From positions 1 through 51,979 of the forward strand of contig JBAQNA010000032.1 of assembly GCA_049303335.1 (NCBI GenBank): a DNA stretch of 51,979 nt. The letters run 5' to 3'. Below the pieces are notes generated by a model that was not told the origin of the DNA, searched no databases, and saw only the letters and a program-made list of their open reading frames with translations. The DNA is from DAIDAN01 sp049303335 (GTDB lineage Archaea > Aenigmatarchaeota > Aenigmatarchaeia > Aenigmatarchaeales > DAIDAN01). Positions 8,071 through 15,493 of the stretch are shown in pieces (position 1 is the stretch's first letter; each line of letters opens with the position of its first letter). The position numbers and the translations under genes were made by a program.

Positions 8071-8289
8071 ATGCCAAGAAAAAGGACAATAATCGCGGCT
8101 GCGCCGATGGCCGACATTTTCAAGAAGGCGGGCGCGGAAAGGGTTGGCGACGACGCGACGAAAGCACTGTCTGAAGTCCTGATGGAAGTCGGGATGCAGG
8201 TCGCCTCGGAAAGCGTTAAGCTCGCAAAGCATGCGGGCCGCAAGACCGTTAAGCGCGAGGACGTTGCGCTCGCGAGACGGGTTGTGTAA
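8071..8289 (+). CDS. archaeal histone
   Basis: A 72-aa single histone-fold protein that wraps and compacts DNA as dimers and longer multimers. Features seen are the alpha-1 segment IIAAAPMADIFKKAGAERVG, the long alpha-2 helix (about residues 29-55), and the closing AGRKTVKREDVALARRVV with the RKTV loop and the conserved ED-x-A-LARR end of the fold. There is no N- or C-terminal tail. A GTAATC site precedes the ATG at 8071; a TTG at 8056 would add MQGNH, which does not fit the family. It is monocistronic and converges on the TrmB gene. Confidence 0.95.
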   Translation: MPRKRTIIAAAPMADIFKKAGAERVGDDATKALSEVLMEVGMQVASESVKLAKHAGRKTVKREDVALARRVV

Positions 8290-8295
8290 GGTTTC

Positions 8296-9012
8296 TTAAA
8301 TTTTCTTCCATAAAACGTCAAAATAAGCCTTCAATGCGGATGAGATGTTTTTGTCTTCTATTATGATGGCAAAAGGCTTTTTCTCTGCGGAATATATGGC
8401 TATCTTGTTTTTGAAAATCGTAAAGTTTATTTGACTTTCTATGCCTTCTACCGTCCTGATTTTTATCTTGGAGTTTTTAAACATTTCTTTTAGCGTTTTG
8501 ATATTCTTAACAGAAGTTATTATTTTACCGTTTAATTTTTTCTTTAGCAATTCTTTCAGATATTGCGGATACTGATATTTCAGTTCATTTAAGACGCTTA
8601 ATTCCCCACCGCCTCCAAGTGTGAAAAACTCATTGCTTTGAAGAAAATCCCTTGCATATACTTTTAGCCCTGATTTTCCTTCATAAATTTTTACCAAAGT
8701 TTCTTCTTTTGTTTGCTGCTTTATAGACTTCAGCTCTTTTATCAAATTTAATGTTTTTGCCTTTTTTTCTTCTATCTCTTTCAGCAGATTATCGGGATTG
8801 GACGCATAGAATGCCTTCTTGTTTTCTTTTATTATGCAGCTTACCAATCCTTTTTTCATCAGGCTGTTCATTATTCCGTAAGCAAAAGTCCTGTCTATTG
8901 ACAGCTCCTTTGCTATTTTTCCCGCATTTTGTCCCGGAGTTCTCAGCAGTTCCAGATATGCCTTAGCCTGTTTCTCCGTTAATCCCGTCTCTTCAAGCTG
9001 TTTGGCTTCCAT
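8296..9012 (-). CDS. TrmB-family transcriptional regulator
   Basis: A 238-aa DNA-binding regulator. The N-terminal winged helix is clear: LTEKQAKAYLELLRTPGQNAGKIAKELSIDRTFAYGIMNSL and MKKGLVSCI (about residues 10-60), then a coiled-coil linker (EEKKAKTLNLIKELKSIKQQ) and a C-terminal effector domain of the PLD-like TrmB type. TrmB proteins typically sense sugars, but the ligand cannot be read here. I chose the ATG at 9012 because a TTTATAAA box lies at 9034-9041, making the transcript leaderless; a longer reading frame to 9087 would run through its own promoter and operator. A palindrome just upstream suggests autoregulation and control of the divergent gene at 9109. Confidence 0.85.
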   Translation of the reverse strand: MEAKQLEETGLTEKQAKAYLELLRTPGQNAGKIAKELSIDRTFAYGIMNSLMKKGLVSCIIKENKKAFYASNPDNLLKEIEEKKAKTLNLIKELKSIKQQTKEETLVKIYEGKSGLKVYARDFLQSNEFFTLGGGGELSVLNELKYQYPQYLKELLKKKLNGKIITSVKNIKTLKEMFKNSKIKIRTVEGIESQINFTIFKNKIAIYSAEKKPFAIIIEDKNISSALKAYFDVLWKKI

Positions 9013-9033
9013 AAAGCCTGTTAGCTTTCTATC

Positions 9034-9065
9034 TTTATAAATGTTGTTGCTAGTCACAACAACAT
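9034..9065 (-). promoter_or_regulatory. TATA box and perfect inverted-repeat operator before the TrmB gene
   Basis: ATGTTGTTG (9041-9049) and CAACAACAT (9057-9065) are perfect inverted repeats around a 7-bp spacer. On the minus strand they sit directly upstream of TTTATAAA (9034-9041), where a bound dimer would block TBP/TFB. The site lies between divergent genes, so one protein could control both. The TrmB product is the obvious candidate. Confidence 0.6.
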
Positions 9066-9108
9066 AATTTGAAATAGTGAAAAACATAAAGAAGATAAGG
9101 TGATAATT

Positions 9109-9321
9109 ATGAATGCAAAAAGAATAGCAAAAACAGCGGGCGATGTCTTAGGAAGTGCAATCCTTCCGAAAGACTTGTTTGATTATGGAGCGCTTGCAAT
9201 TGCTTTGGGCGGCATCGCAATAGGCACTCCAGATCTCGCCAAAGCCGCCGCGTCGGCTTATGCTCTTTACACACCAGCCAGAAGCGCAATGTATCTGGCA
9301 AGAAAATATGGAAACGTGTAA
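9109..9321 (+). CDS. small hydrophobic hypothetical protein
   Basis: A 70-aa protein, not recognised. It has a central hydrophobic stretch (ALAIALGGIAIG, then AKAAASAYALY) that could form one or two short membrane helices, flanked by basic ends. The ATG at 9109 follows a strong GGTGAT site at 9099-9104 with four bases of spacing; a GTG at 9100 would overlap that site. It is divergent from the TrmB gene and shares the operator region, so it may be the regulator's target. Confidence 0.55.
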   Translation: MNAKRIAKTAGDVLGSAILPKDLFDYGALAIALGGIAIGTPDLAKAAASAYALYTPARSAMYLARKYGNV

Positions 9322-9383
9322 ATTGAAATTCTTTCTTTTCCGCAAGCGCTTTTCTTTGCGCACGAAAATGGGGTTTTCGGCGC

Positions 9384-9409
9384 CCCTGAAAAGTTTTTCT
9401 TTTCAAGGG
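9384..9409. terminator. hairpin between convergent genes
   Basis: TGAAAAG (9387-9393) pairs with CTTTTCA (9399-9405) around a five-T loop, extended by CCC and GGG with a one-base bulge. It lies between the converging ends of the small gene at 9109 and the DUF3467 gene. Runs of T and A flank it, so it could serve both strands. Confidence 0.5.
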
Positions 9410-9422
9410 AAAAGAAAAGGGC

Positions 9423-9785
9423 TTACCCGATATACCTGCTGCTCGCGTCAGCCTCCGTTACAGACTTCTCAATCTTGACGTTTTTCTGCTTCTCGACTTT
9501 CGGCAGCTTTATCGCACCGAAGTTCTTCTCATATTTGCCGAGATTCTCCTTCAGCACATTCAAAAAGTCTTTGGCAATCTGCGGATCCAAGATTATCGTC
9601 TTGTGCTTTATCGCGAGCGACTGCTGGCGCTGTCCGCCCACGGAATCGAAGCGCGGCGTTATCTGCGAGAAGTCCACCACGAACTTCGCGGGCGTGTGCG
9701 AAATCGCCACGCTGTCCGAGAAAAATCCCGGCTCGCTGTGGTCCACCGAAACGTTCATCTTTTCCTTTATTTCATGCGTTGCCAT
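9423..9785 (-). CDS. DUF3467 family protein ending in RYIG
   Basis: A 120-aa protein of the DUF3467 family: SVAISHTPAKFVVDFSQITPR (residues 25-45) followed by IILDPQIAKDFLNVLKENLGKYEKNFGAI (64-92) matches the domain, whose role is unknown. After the domain comes a lysine-rich linker (LPKVEKQKNVKIEKS) and a terminal SSRYIG. The same last four residues, RYIG, close the Cdc48 protein encoded 3 kb upstream on this strand, although the two proteins are unrelated. The start has a good GGTGATTCA site. It is the last gene of the minus-strand run that starts at Cdc48 and directly follows the frameshifted DUF1737-like gene. Confidence 0.85.
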   Translation of the reverse strand: MATHEIKEKMNVSVDHSEPGFFSDSVAISHTPAKFVVDFSQITPRFDSVGGQRQQSLAIKHKTIILDPQIAKDFLNVLKENLGKYEKNFGAIKLPKVEKQKNVKIEKSVTEADASSRYIG

Positions 9786-9803
9786 ATTGAATCACCTGTT
9801 TTT

Positions 9804-9958
9804 TTATTTTTTTACCATCAATATTGAAAAGTAAGAGCCGTCATCGCCACCGCTTTCACCCAAACTTTCAAACTTTGGTTCATACCCTTCCTCTATTTTT
9901 TATTAACCTTCTCTTCAAAATTTTTTATGTCTGATTGTGTTACCAAAATTACATGCAT
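9804..9958 (-). pseudogene. DUF1737-like small gene with a one-base frameshift
   Basis: An ATG at 9958 with an excellent AGGTGAATTG site opens a frame that reads MHVILVTQSDIKNFEEKVNK and stops at TAG (9893-9895). Adding a single A to the A6 run (9896-9901 on the minus strand) joins it to IEEGYEPKFESLGESGG and on to YFSILMVKK, ending at 9804: 51 residues in all. The joined protein has the DUF1737 pattern (a strand, then helix EEKVNKKIEEGYEP, then a final hydrophobic M-V-K strand). It lies 14 bp after the gene at 9973 and 18 bp before the DUF3467 gene. A recent mutation and a homopolymer sequencing error are both possible. Confidence 0.6.
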
Positions 9959-9972
9959 CAATTCACCTTTTT

Positions 9973-10503
9973 TCACACTTTAGGAATGCCATAAAAAATA
10001 TTCCTATCGTTTTTCAATTCTTCCGGATAATCCATGAAGAACTGGTCTTCAATGTTGCATCTTATGTTGTTGAAATTATTTATTATATTGTGCCACATAT
10101 CGTTCCCGCAGGCGTTCTTCCCTACCATTCCACTGACTTTTGTCGAAAGTAATATCATCCTCTCGTTCAGCTGTCTGAACTCGGCTCCAACCTTCTCGTA
10201 ATCATCAAGATTGGGCTTTTCCTTTCTTTTATTCCTCTGCTTTTCCGAGGTAAAAAGTTTTATAGGATGTCCATTCACGTCAAATGCATGTATACTCCCA
10301 TTAGCTCCCCTATCCACGACCACAAATCCCTTGTTCGGCGTTCCTTCCCTGACGAATATTGAGAACCTATTTCCTGACGTATTATACTGGTCGAAGTGTG
10401 CCTCAAACCATCTCCTTTTTTCTATCTTTGAGCCGTCGTAAGACTTCTCCACTTTCTTCTTCGCATCCTCTATAAGTTTTTGACAATGGCTTTCATCCAT
10501 CAT
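9973..10503 (-). CDS. hypothetical protein
   Basis: A 176-aa protein, not recognised. It starts with a charged helical segment (EDAKKKVEKSYDG), followed by a beta-rich part (RFSIFVREGTPNKGFVVVDRGANGSIHAFDVNG, about residues 46-78), a lysine/arginine-rich stretch, and a helical C-terminal half with two cysteines. No membrane segment is present. A strong GGTGAT lies three bases before the ATG at 10503; the next codon is also ATG. It is in the same direction as, and close to, the isochorismatase-family gene upstream and the DUF1737-like and DUF3467 genes downstream, so it is probably operonic with them. Confidence 0.65.
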   Translation of the reverse strand: MMDESHCQKLIEDAKKKVEKSYDGSKIEKRRWFEAHFDQYNTSGNRFSIFVREGTPNKGFVVVDRGANGSIHAFDVNGHPIKLFTSEKQRNKRKEKPNLDDYEKVGAEFRQLNERMILLSTKVSGMVGKNACGNDMWHNIINNFNNIRCNIEDQFFMDYPEELKNDRNIFYGIPKV

Positions 10504-10534
10504 TAAATCACCTATTTTATTGCTTTCGATTATT

Positions 10535-11149
10535 TTACAAAATGTTTTTTATCTCATCAAGCGTTACAAGTTGAGTTTCATAAGTCCTTTCCTTCAATTC
10601 CTTCAAAGTGAATTCGTTCGCCTGTTCTGCGGTGAACCCGTCCACGAAGCTGTTTGCGCCGCAACAGTCCGAAACCAAAACGAGCTTGTAGTTTCTCGCG
10701 TAAGCCGCTTCCGCCGTTGCGCGGACGCAGTTGTTCGTCCAGACGCCGCAAACTATAATGGTATCAACATCAGCATTCTTCAGCGCTTCGGCGAGCTTGC
10801 TCTCGAAAAACGCGTCCGCGCGGTGCTTCAGCACTATGCTGTCTTTCCGCTTCGGCTCGGACCGATTGAAGTAGGCTCCGCCTACTTCCAGCAATTCGCT
10901 GATAATTTTCCATCCTTCCGTGCCCTGTATGCAGGCCCGAACATCCGCGGGCTCGCCGTTCTCCGCGTTGGACTTGTCCACCTTTATCGTGTGCTGGGTG
11001 TAAACCACCGGAATATCTTTCTGCCTGCAAATTTCTATCAGCTGTTTCACCCTTCCGACAAGACCGCCGTCAAGCATCTCGCACGAATACGCGGACGCGC
11101 CTTTCCTGAAGTCGTTCTGCATGTCGATTACGAGCAAAGCGGGTTTCAT
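10535..11149 (-). CDS. isochorismatase-family cysteine hydrolase
   Basis: A 204-aa cytoplasmic hydrolase. The catalytic triad of the family is intact: D9 in LLVIDMQNDF, K108 in IVLKHRADAF, and C141 in GVWTNNCVRATA. The family includes nicotinamidases, isochorismatases and ureidoacrylate/N-carbamoyl hydrolases. The glycine-alanine-cis-peptide neighbourhood before the cysteine (VCGVWTNNCV) is typical, but the residues that would mark nicotinamidase (a metal-binding D-x-H near position 50) are not clearly present, since only H53 lies in this region. Substrate is therefore left open. It has a GTGATTTCAA site and follows the AIPR gene by 15 bp. Confidence 0.85.
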   Translation of the reverse strand: MKPALLVIDMQNDFRKGASAYSCEMLDGGLVGRVKQLIEICRQKDIPVVYTQHTIKVDKSNAENGEPADVRACIQGTEGWKIISELLEVGGAYFNRSEPKRKDSIVLKHRADAFFESKLAEALKNADVDTIIVCGVWTNNCVRATAEAAYARNYKLVLVSDCCGANSFVDGFTAEQANEFTLKELKERTYETQLVTLDEIKNIL

Positions 11150-11164
11150 TTGAAATCACTTTTC

Positions 11165-12841
11165 TTAAGAAATAATCTTAAGTTTTAATTCTTTACATTT
11201 CGTAAAGTTTCTGAATACTTGATGTACTAATGATGATGGGTATGTTTTTTCCAGATTTGTTTTAGTTGAGTTTATTATATCTTCAACTATTTTTGGTAGT
11301 TCTTTAACTCTATAATTTTCAAAATCAACATTTGGATCCGATAAATTAGAACATGATATTTTTTGAAAAACTATATTCAATATAAATCTGTTTCCATGAA
11401 TGTACGTGCTTTTTTCTCTTCCCAGAGAAATTAATTCTTTTGATTTAAGAATATTATTTACATCACGTAAAACTTGTATTGTCCTCCAAAGTTTAGTTGC
11501 TGTCACCGAAGAATTAAATATATCTGTATAAGGTTTCTTTGAAGTATCTTCCCAAAGTTTACCTATTTCTCTTTTAGCTTGAACTGCTAAATTCACATCA
11601 GAATTGGCGCAAGCCAAAGCTATTGTCGCCTCTTCTAAAGTGCAATTTTTATCATCAGGAATTATCTTTTCATCTGTTCGAATATAATGATAAATCTTCC
11701 CTTCTAGAGATAGTTCTGTTTTTAATCTCTCTTGCTCTGGGTCAAGTGTAACGAAATCTCTTTTTTCTATTTTGTTTTGGGTATTTGTTGCCTTTGTTAT
11801 TCTAACCCCTAAATCTGTAGGAACTTTGTCTAATGAAATTAGCCTAATAATAAGTTTAGCTGACCTTACTTTGTCAGGATATTTTTCAAAAGCATTACCA
11901 ATACATCCAACAGTTTGAGCTCCATTAACAATACTTATACCTTCACAAACAAAAAATCCAGTTGTTTTATCCCCGCCTCCAAGAGGTTTCTTATTTATTT
12001 TTTGACATAGAACTGTTATTCCATTGTTGAAGTATAGAAAGTTTTCAGGTTCATTAACTAATGTTTTCATAATTCCTTCATTTATTTCAGTAAGTCCTAT
12101 GAAATTTCTTATATTATCAGAAAATAATCTATCTCGATTTTCCATCCACCAACCTGCTACATCTGAAGCATTTATTTGTCCGTAGAAAGCTGTATATGGT
12201 TCTTCAACTTGTCCCCAGTTCGATAATGCAACTTCAACCTTAATCGGACTTCCATCTATACTTCCTGTTAAAGCTTTATGAGCTTCTTTTAAAGAGAAGT
12301 TATAAAAGCTACTCAATTCAGATGGGTCGTTTAATTCCTTTAGTAAATCATCTATAGATCTCCGATTATGAATTGAAAAGTTCTGACCTGTATATGTAAG
12401 TAGTATCTTTATTTTTACAAGAGGATCATTGAGAGCTTCTATAATCTCATTTTCTTTCGTTTTTATTTTGCTATTAAATCTATCCATTTTTAAGTCAATT
12501 ATATCATGTATACCGCTTATGAATTTTACAACTTCTCCATTTCCAGGTTCTCCATCACCGTCCTCAATCCATTTTGATTGTACTAACCATAATATTCTTT
12601 GATTCCTATCGAAAAATATTGCATCAATGCCATTATCGTCATAACCATCAACAACTGATTTTGCTGATGTATCAGTATCTGAAGAAGCTAATACATGAAG
12701 TGCATATGCAGCCAAACCTCGCGTAAGAAATATTTTTTCGAGCTCTGGTTGAGGTTTGCTTTTCATATCTGTTATATCTATTTTGTCTCTAAACATTTTT
12801 TCTATCTTTGCTTTAAGATGATTAACATGTAATTTACTCAT
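11165..12841 (-). CDS. AIPR-type (abortive infection) nuclease-like protein
   Basis: A 558-aa protein resembling the AIPR family (abortive phage resistance). The N-terminal part has GIDAIFFDRNQRILWLVQSKW with D73 and the QSK variant (Q88-K90) of the PD-(D/E)XK nuclease core. The AIPR core follows: LFSDNIRNFIGLTEINEGI, the family hallmark FLYFNNGITVLC, then ISIVNGAQTVGCIGNA and RITKATNTQNKIEKRDF. AIPR proteins are linked to phage defence, often next to restriction-modification genes; none is seen here. Codon usage is strikingly AT-rich compared with Cdc48 next door, indicating acquisition by transfer. I chose the ATG at 12841, preceded by GTGAT; GTG at 12850 adds three residues. Confidence 0.85.
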   Translation of the reverse strand: MSKLHVNHLKAKIEKMFRDKIDITDMKSKPQPELEKIFLTRGLAAYALHVLASSDTDTSAKSVVDGYDDNGIDAIFFDRNQRILWLVQSKWIEDGDGEPGNGEVVKFISGIHDIIDLKMDRFNSKIKTKENEIIEALNDPLVKIKILLTYTGQNFSIHNRRSIDDLLKELNDPSELSSFYNFSLKEAHKALTGSIDGSPIKVEVALSNWGQVEEPYTAFYGQINASDVAGWWMENRDRLFSDNIRNFIGLTEINEGIMKTLVNEPENFLYFNNGITVLCQKINKKPLGGGDKTTGFFVCEGISIVNGAQTVGCIGNAFEKYPDKVRSAKLIIRLISLDKVPTDLGVRITKATNTQNKIEKRDFVTLDPEQERLKTELSLEGKIYHYIRTDEKIIPDDKNCTLEEATIALACANSDVNLAVQAKREIGKLWEDTSKKPYTDIFNSSVTATKLWRTIQVLRDVNNILKSKELISLGREKSTYIHGNRFILNIVFQKISCSNLSDPNVDFENYRVKELPKIVEDIINSTKTNLEKTYPSSLVHQVFRNFTKCKELKLKIIS

Positions 12842-12880
12842 TTTTATCACTCTTTATTATATTTCACAATATTTGTGTTT

Positions 12881-15451
12881 TTACCCGATGTATCTCGCCT
12901 TTTCCTCCTCGTCAAGCTTTACCTTTTTCAGGTCCTCCGCGGCCTTTTGGTAGAGGGTGAACATATCCTTTGTTATCGAGGGTTTTATCTTTTTCAGCGC
13001 CTCCTCGAAGTGCTTTGCTGTAACCTCCTTCGCGGCCATGTTCTCGCGCATAGCCTCCATCGCAGCCTCGCGCACAACCGCCTCAAGGTCCGCGCCGCTG
13101 TAGCCTTCCGTCTTTTGCGCGAGCTTCTCAATGTTCACGCCCTTTGTTGGAACGCTCTTCATGTGAATCTCGAATATCTTCTTGCGCGTCTCCACGTCAG
13201 GCGCGGGCACGTAAATCAGCTTGTCAAACCTTCCGGGGCGCAGCAGCGCGGCGTCGATTATGTCCGGCCTGTTGGTCGCGGCTATCACCGCCACTCCCTC
13301 AAGGTCCTCGATTCCCGACATCTCCGTGAGAAGCTGCGAAACAATCTGCTCGCTCACGTGAGAGCCGGTTTCCGTCCCCCTTCTCGGCGCAATCGCGTCA
13401 ATCTCGTCGAAGAATATTATCGAGGGCGATACCTGCTTCGCCTTCCTGAATATTTTTCTGATGTTTTCCCCGCTCTCGCCGACCCACTTGCTCATCACTT
13501 CCGGCCCTTTCACGGAAATGAAATTCACGCCGGCCTCGTTCGCGACCGCCTTCACGATGTATGTCTTGCCGCAGCCGGGCGGGCCGTAGAGCATTATTCC
13601 ACGCGCGGGCCTTATGCCGAGCCTCTTGAAGCTCTCCGCGTTTTTGAGCGGCCACTCCACTGCTTCCTTAAGCGCGTTTTTTACCTCGTCCAGTCCGCCG
13701 ACGTCGCTCCACTTGACTTTCGGCACTTCCACCATTATCTCGCGCATCGCGGATGGCTGCACGAACAGAAGCCCGCTGCTGAAGTCGCTCATGCTCACAT
13801 AAAGCCTTTTTATTATCTCGAGCGCGCTCAGCGTTTCGGAAAGGCTCTTTGACTCATCTTGCTCACCAACCTCTTCCGAAGAATCATTTCTTGCGGGGGA
13901 TTTTTTTGCAAACATGGATTTTGTTTTTGCCGCGTCCTTCTCCGCCTTCTGCAGTTTCTCGGAAACGGTTTTTATCGCGTTCAGCAAATCCTTCTGGCTC
14001 CTTATGTTGTACTCCTTGGAAACTTCCGTTATCTTCGGGAGATATTCCTCCTTTGATTTTATCTCCTCCATGTTTCTCCTGATTACGGACATCGCGGCTT
14101 CCCTCGCAAGCGCTGCCAAATCGGCGCCCACGTATCCGTACGTCTTTTCCGCAAGCTCCTCGAGGTTCACGTCTTCCGAGAGCGGCATGTTGCGCGTGTG
14201 GATTTTCAGGATTTCCTTTCTTCCGCTCTTGTCCGGAACTCCTATGTCAATCTCGCGGTCAAACCTGCCCGGCCTTCTCAAAGCCTCGTCAAGCGCGTTC
14301 GGCCTGTTGGTCGCGGCAAGCACTATCACCTTGCCTCTTGACTTCAGCCCGTCCATCAGCGTCAGCAATTGCGACACAACGCGGCGCTCTACTTCTCCCG
14401 TGACTTCCTCCCTTTTCGGCGCTATCGCGTCAATCTCGTCGATGAAAATTATTGCGGGCGCGTTTTTCTGCGCTTCCTCGAAAACTTTTCTTAAATTTTC
14501 TTCGGACTGGCCGTACCACTTTGACATAATTTCCGGGCCGGCCAAACTTATGAAATGCGCACCCGCTTCGTTTGCCACGGCTTTCGCCAGCAAAGTTTTT
14601 CCGGTTCCCGGAGGGCCGTAAAGCAGAACTCCTTTCGGCGGCTCGACTCCGAGCCTTTCAAAAAGCTCGGGATGGCGCAGCGGAAGCTCAATCATCTCGC
14701 GCACTTTTTTCACGGCGTCCTGTATCCCGCCGATGTCCTCGTAAGTCACGAGCGGCACTTGCCTTATTTCCTTCACTTCTTTTGCCTCCTCGTGCAATCC
14801 CCTCATTTCCGCAGGCGAGAACCCGGGAATTTTTCTCCTGTCAACTTCGTTCAGCAACTCGACGCGCGTGTTGTCCGTTATCTGTATTGTCCCTGAAGGC
14901 TCGCTCTCGACAACTATCAGCTTCATGTCCGTCCCGAATGGGAAAAAAACCTCGTGCGGGAGATTGAAAAATTCCTTGAATATGTCCATCACTTCCATCG
15001 GCTCCTCCCCAAAATCGTCGTCAGCCTCGGAAGACCTTCTGAAAGCCGGTATCGCGGCAACTATGTCGCCCTTGTTCATTGGCCTCATGTAAAGGTTTTG
15101 CTTTAGCAGGTTCGGGGAACTAAAGACCGTAAGCCCCCTTTCCGCCGGCGTGAGAACCACGCGCCTGCCTTCCTTCGTTGACGCCTTTCTTATCATTATG
15201 GTTTCGCCAATTCCGGTTCCGCAATTTTTTCTCACAAGCCCGTCGATCCTTATCACCGGGGTTCCTATGTCAACAGGATACGCGCGAATCGCGACTGCGG
15301 CGGACTTTCGCGTGCCTTCCACCTCAATGATGTCGCCTTCCTTCACGCCAAGCTGCTTCAGGAGGTTCGAATCTATTCTCGCTATTCCCCTTCCGAAGTC
15401 GTCCCTGTCCGTAAGCTCCCCCACGCGCAGTTTCATTTGTTTCTCTGCCAT
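12881..15451 (-). CDS. cdc48: Cdc48/VAT-type AAA+ ATPase with enlarged D1-D2 linker and RYIG tail
   Basis: An 856-aa double-ring AAA unfoldase that feeds substrates to degradation. The N domain (about 1-190) has the double-psi barrel start KLRVGELTDRDDFGRGIARI. D1 carries GPPGTGKT, FIDEIDAIAPKREEV and NRPNALDEALRRPGRFD; D2 carries GPPGCGKT, FFDEIDAIAPRRGTETGSHV and NRPDIIDAALLRPGRFD. Both Walker B glutamates and arginine-finger regions are present. Between D1 and D2 lies an extra, lysine/glutamate-rich stretch of roughly 75-100 residues (from EEIKSKEEY to ESKSLSETLSAL) that canonical archaeal homologues of about 730-760 aa lack. The protein ends KARYIG. The ATG at 15451 is chosen with GAGGTG upstream; 15457 is an alternative. 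Confidence 0.95.
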   Translation of the reverse strand: MAEKQMKLRVGELTDRDDFGRGIARIDSNLLKQLGVKEGDIIEVEGTRKSAAVAIRAYPVDIGTPVIRIDGLVRKNCGTGIGETIMIRKASTKEGRRVVLTPAERGLTVFSSPNLLKQNLYMRPMNKGDIVAAIPAFRRSSEADDDFGEEPMEVMDIFKEFFNLPHEVFFPFGTDMKLIVVESEPSGTIQITDNTRVELLNEVDRRKIPGFSPAEMRGLHEEAKEVKEIRQVPLVTYEDIGGIQDAVKKVREMIELPLRHPELFERLGVEPPKGVLLYGPPGTGKTLLAKAVANEAGAHFISLAGPEIMSKWYGQSEENLRKVFEEAQKNAPAIIFIDEIDAIAPKREEVTGEVERRVVSQLLTLMDGLKSRGKVIVLAATNRPNALDEALRRPGRFDREIDIGVPDKSGRKEILKIHTRNMPLSEDVNLEELAEKTYGYVGADLAALAREAAMSVIRRNMEEIKSKEEYLPKITEVSKEYNIRSQKDLLNAIKTVSEKLQKAEKDAAKTKSMFAKKSPARNDSSEEVGEQDESKSLSETLSALEIIKRLYVSMSDFSSGLLFVQPSAMREIMVEVPKVKWSDVGGLDEVKNALKEAVEWPLKNAESFKRLGIRPARGIMLYGPPGCGKTYIVKAVANEAGVNFISVKGPEVMSKWVGESGENIRKIFRKAKQVSPSIIFFDEIDAIAPRRGTETGSHVSEQIVSQLLTEMSGIEDLEGVAVIAATNRPDIIDAALLRPGRFDKLIYVPAPDVETRKKIFEIHMKSVPTKGVNIEKLAQKTEGYSGADLEAVVREAAMEAMRENMAAKEVTAKHFEEALKKIKPSITKDMFTLYQKAAEDLKKVKLDEEEKARYIG

Positions 15452-15493
15452 AATCATAACACCTCTTTGGATTTTTCTGTTTCGATTTTAAGA

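Noticed and set aside
9013..9087. Extended TrmB start at 9087
   Set aside because: The extra 25 codons cover the TATA box and the palindromic operator; the family's helix-turn-helix begins just after the ATG at 9012.
12875..13852. Long open frame on the plus strand opposite cdc48 (325 codons)
   Set aside because: It lies entirely within the strongly supported Cdc48 D2 domain on the other strand, is rich in arginine, histidine and leucine as expected for an antisense shadow, and resembles no known protein.
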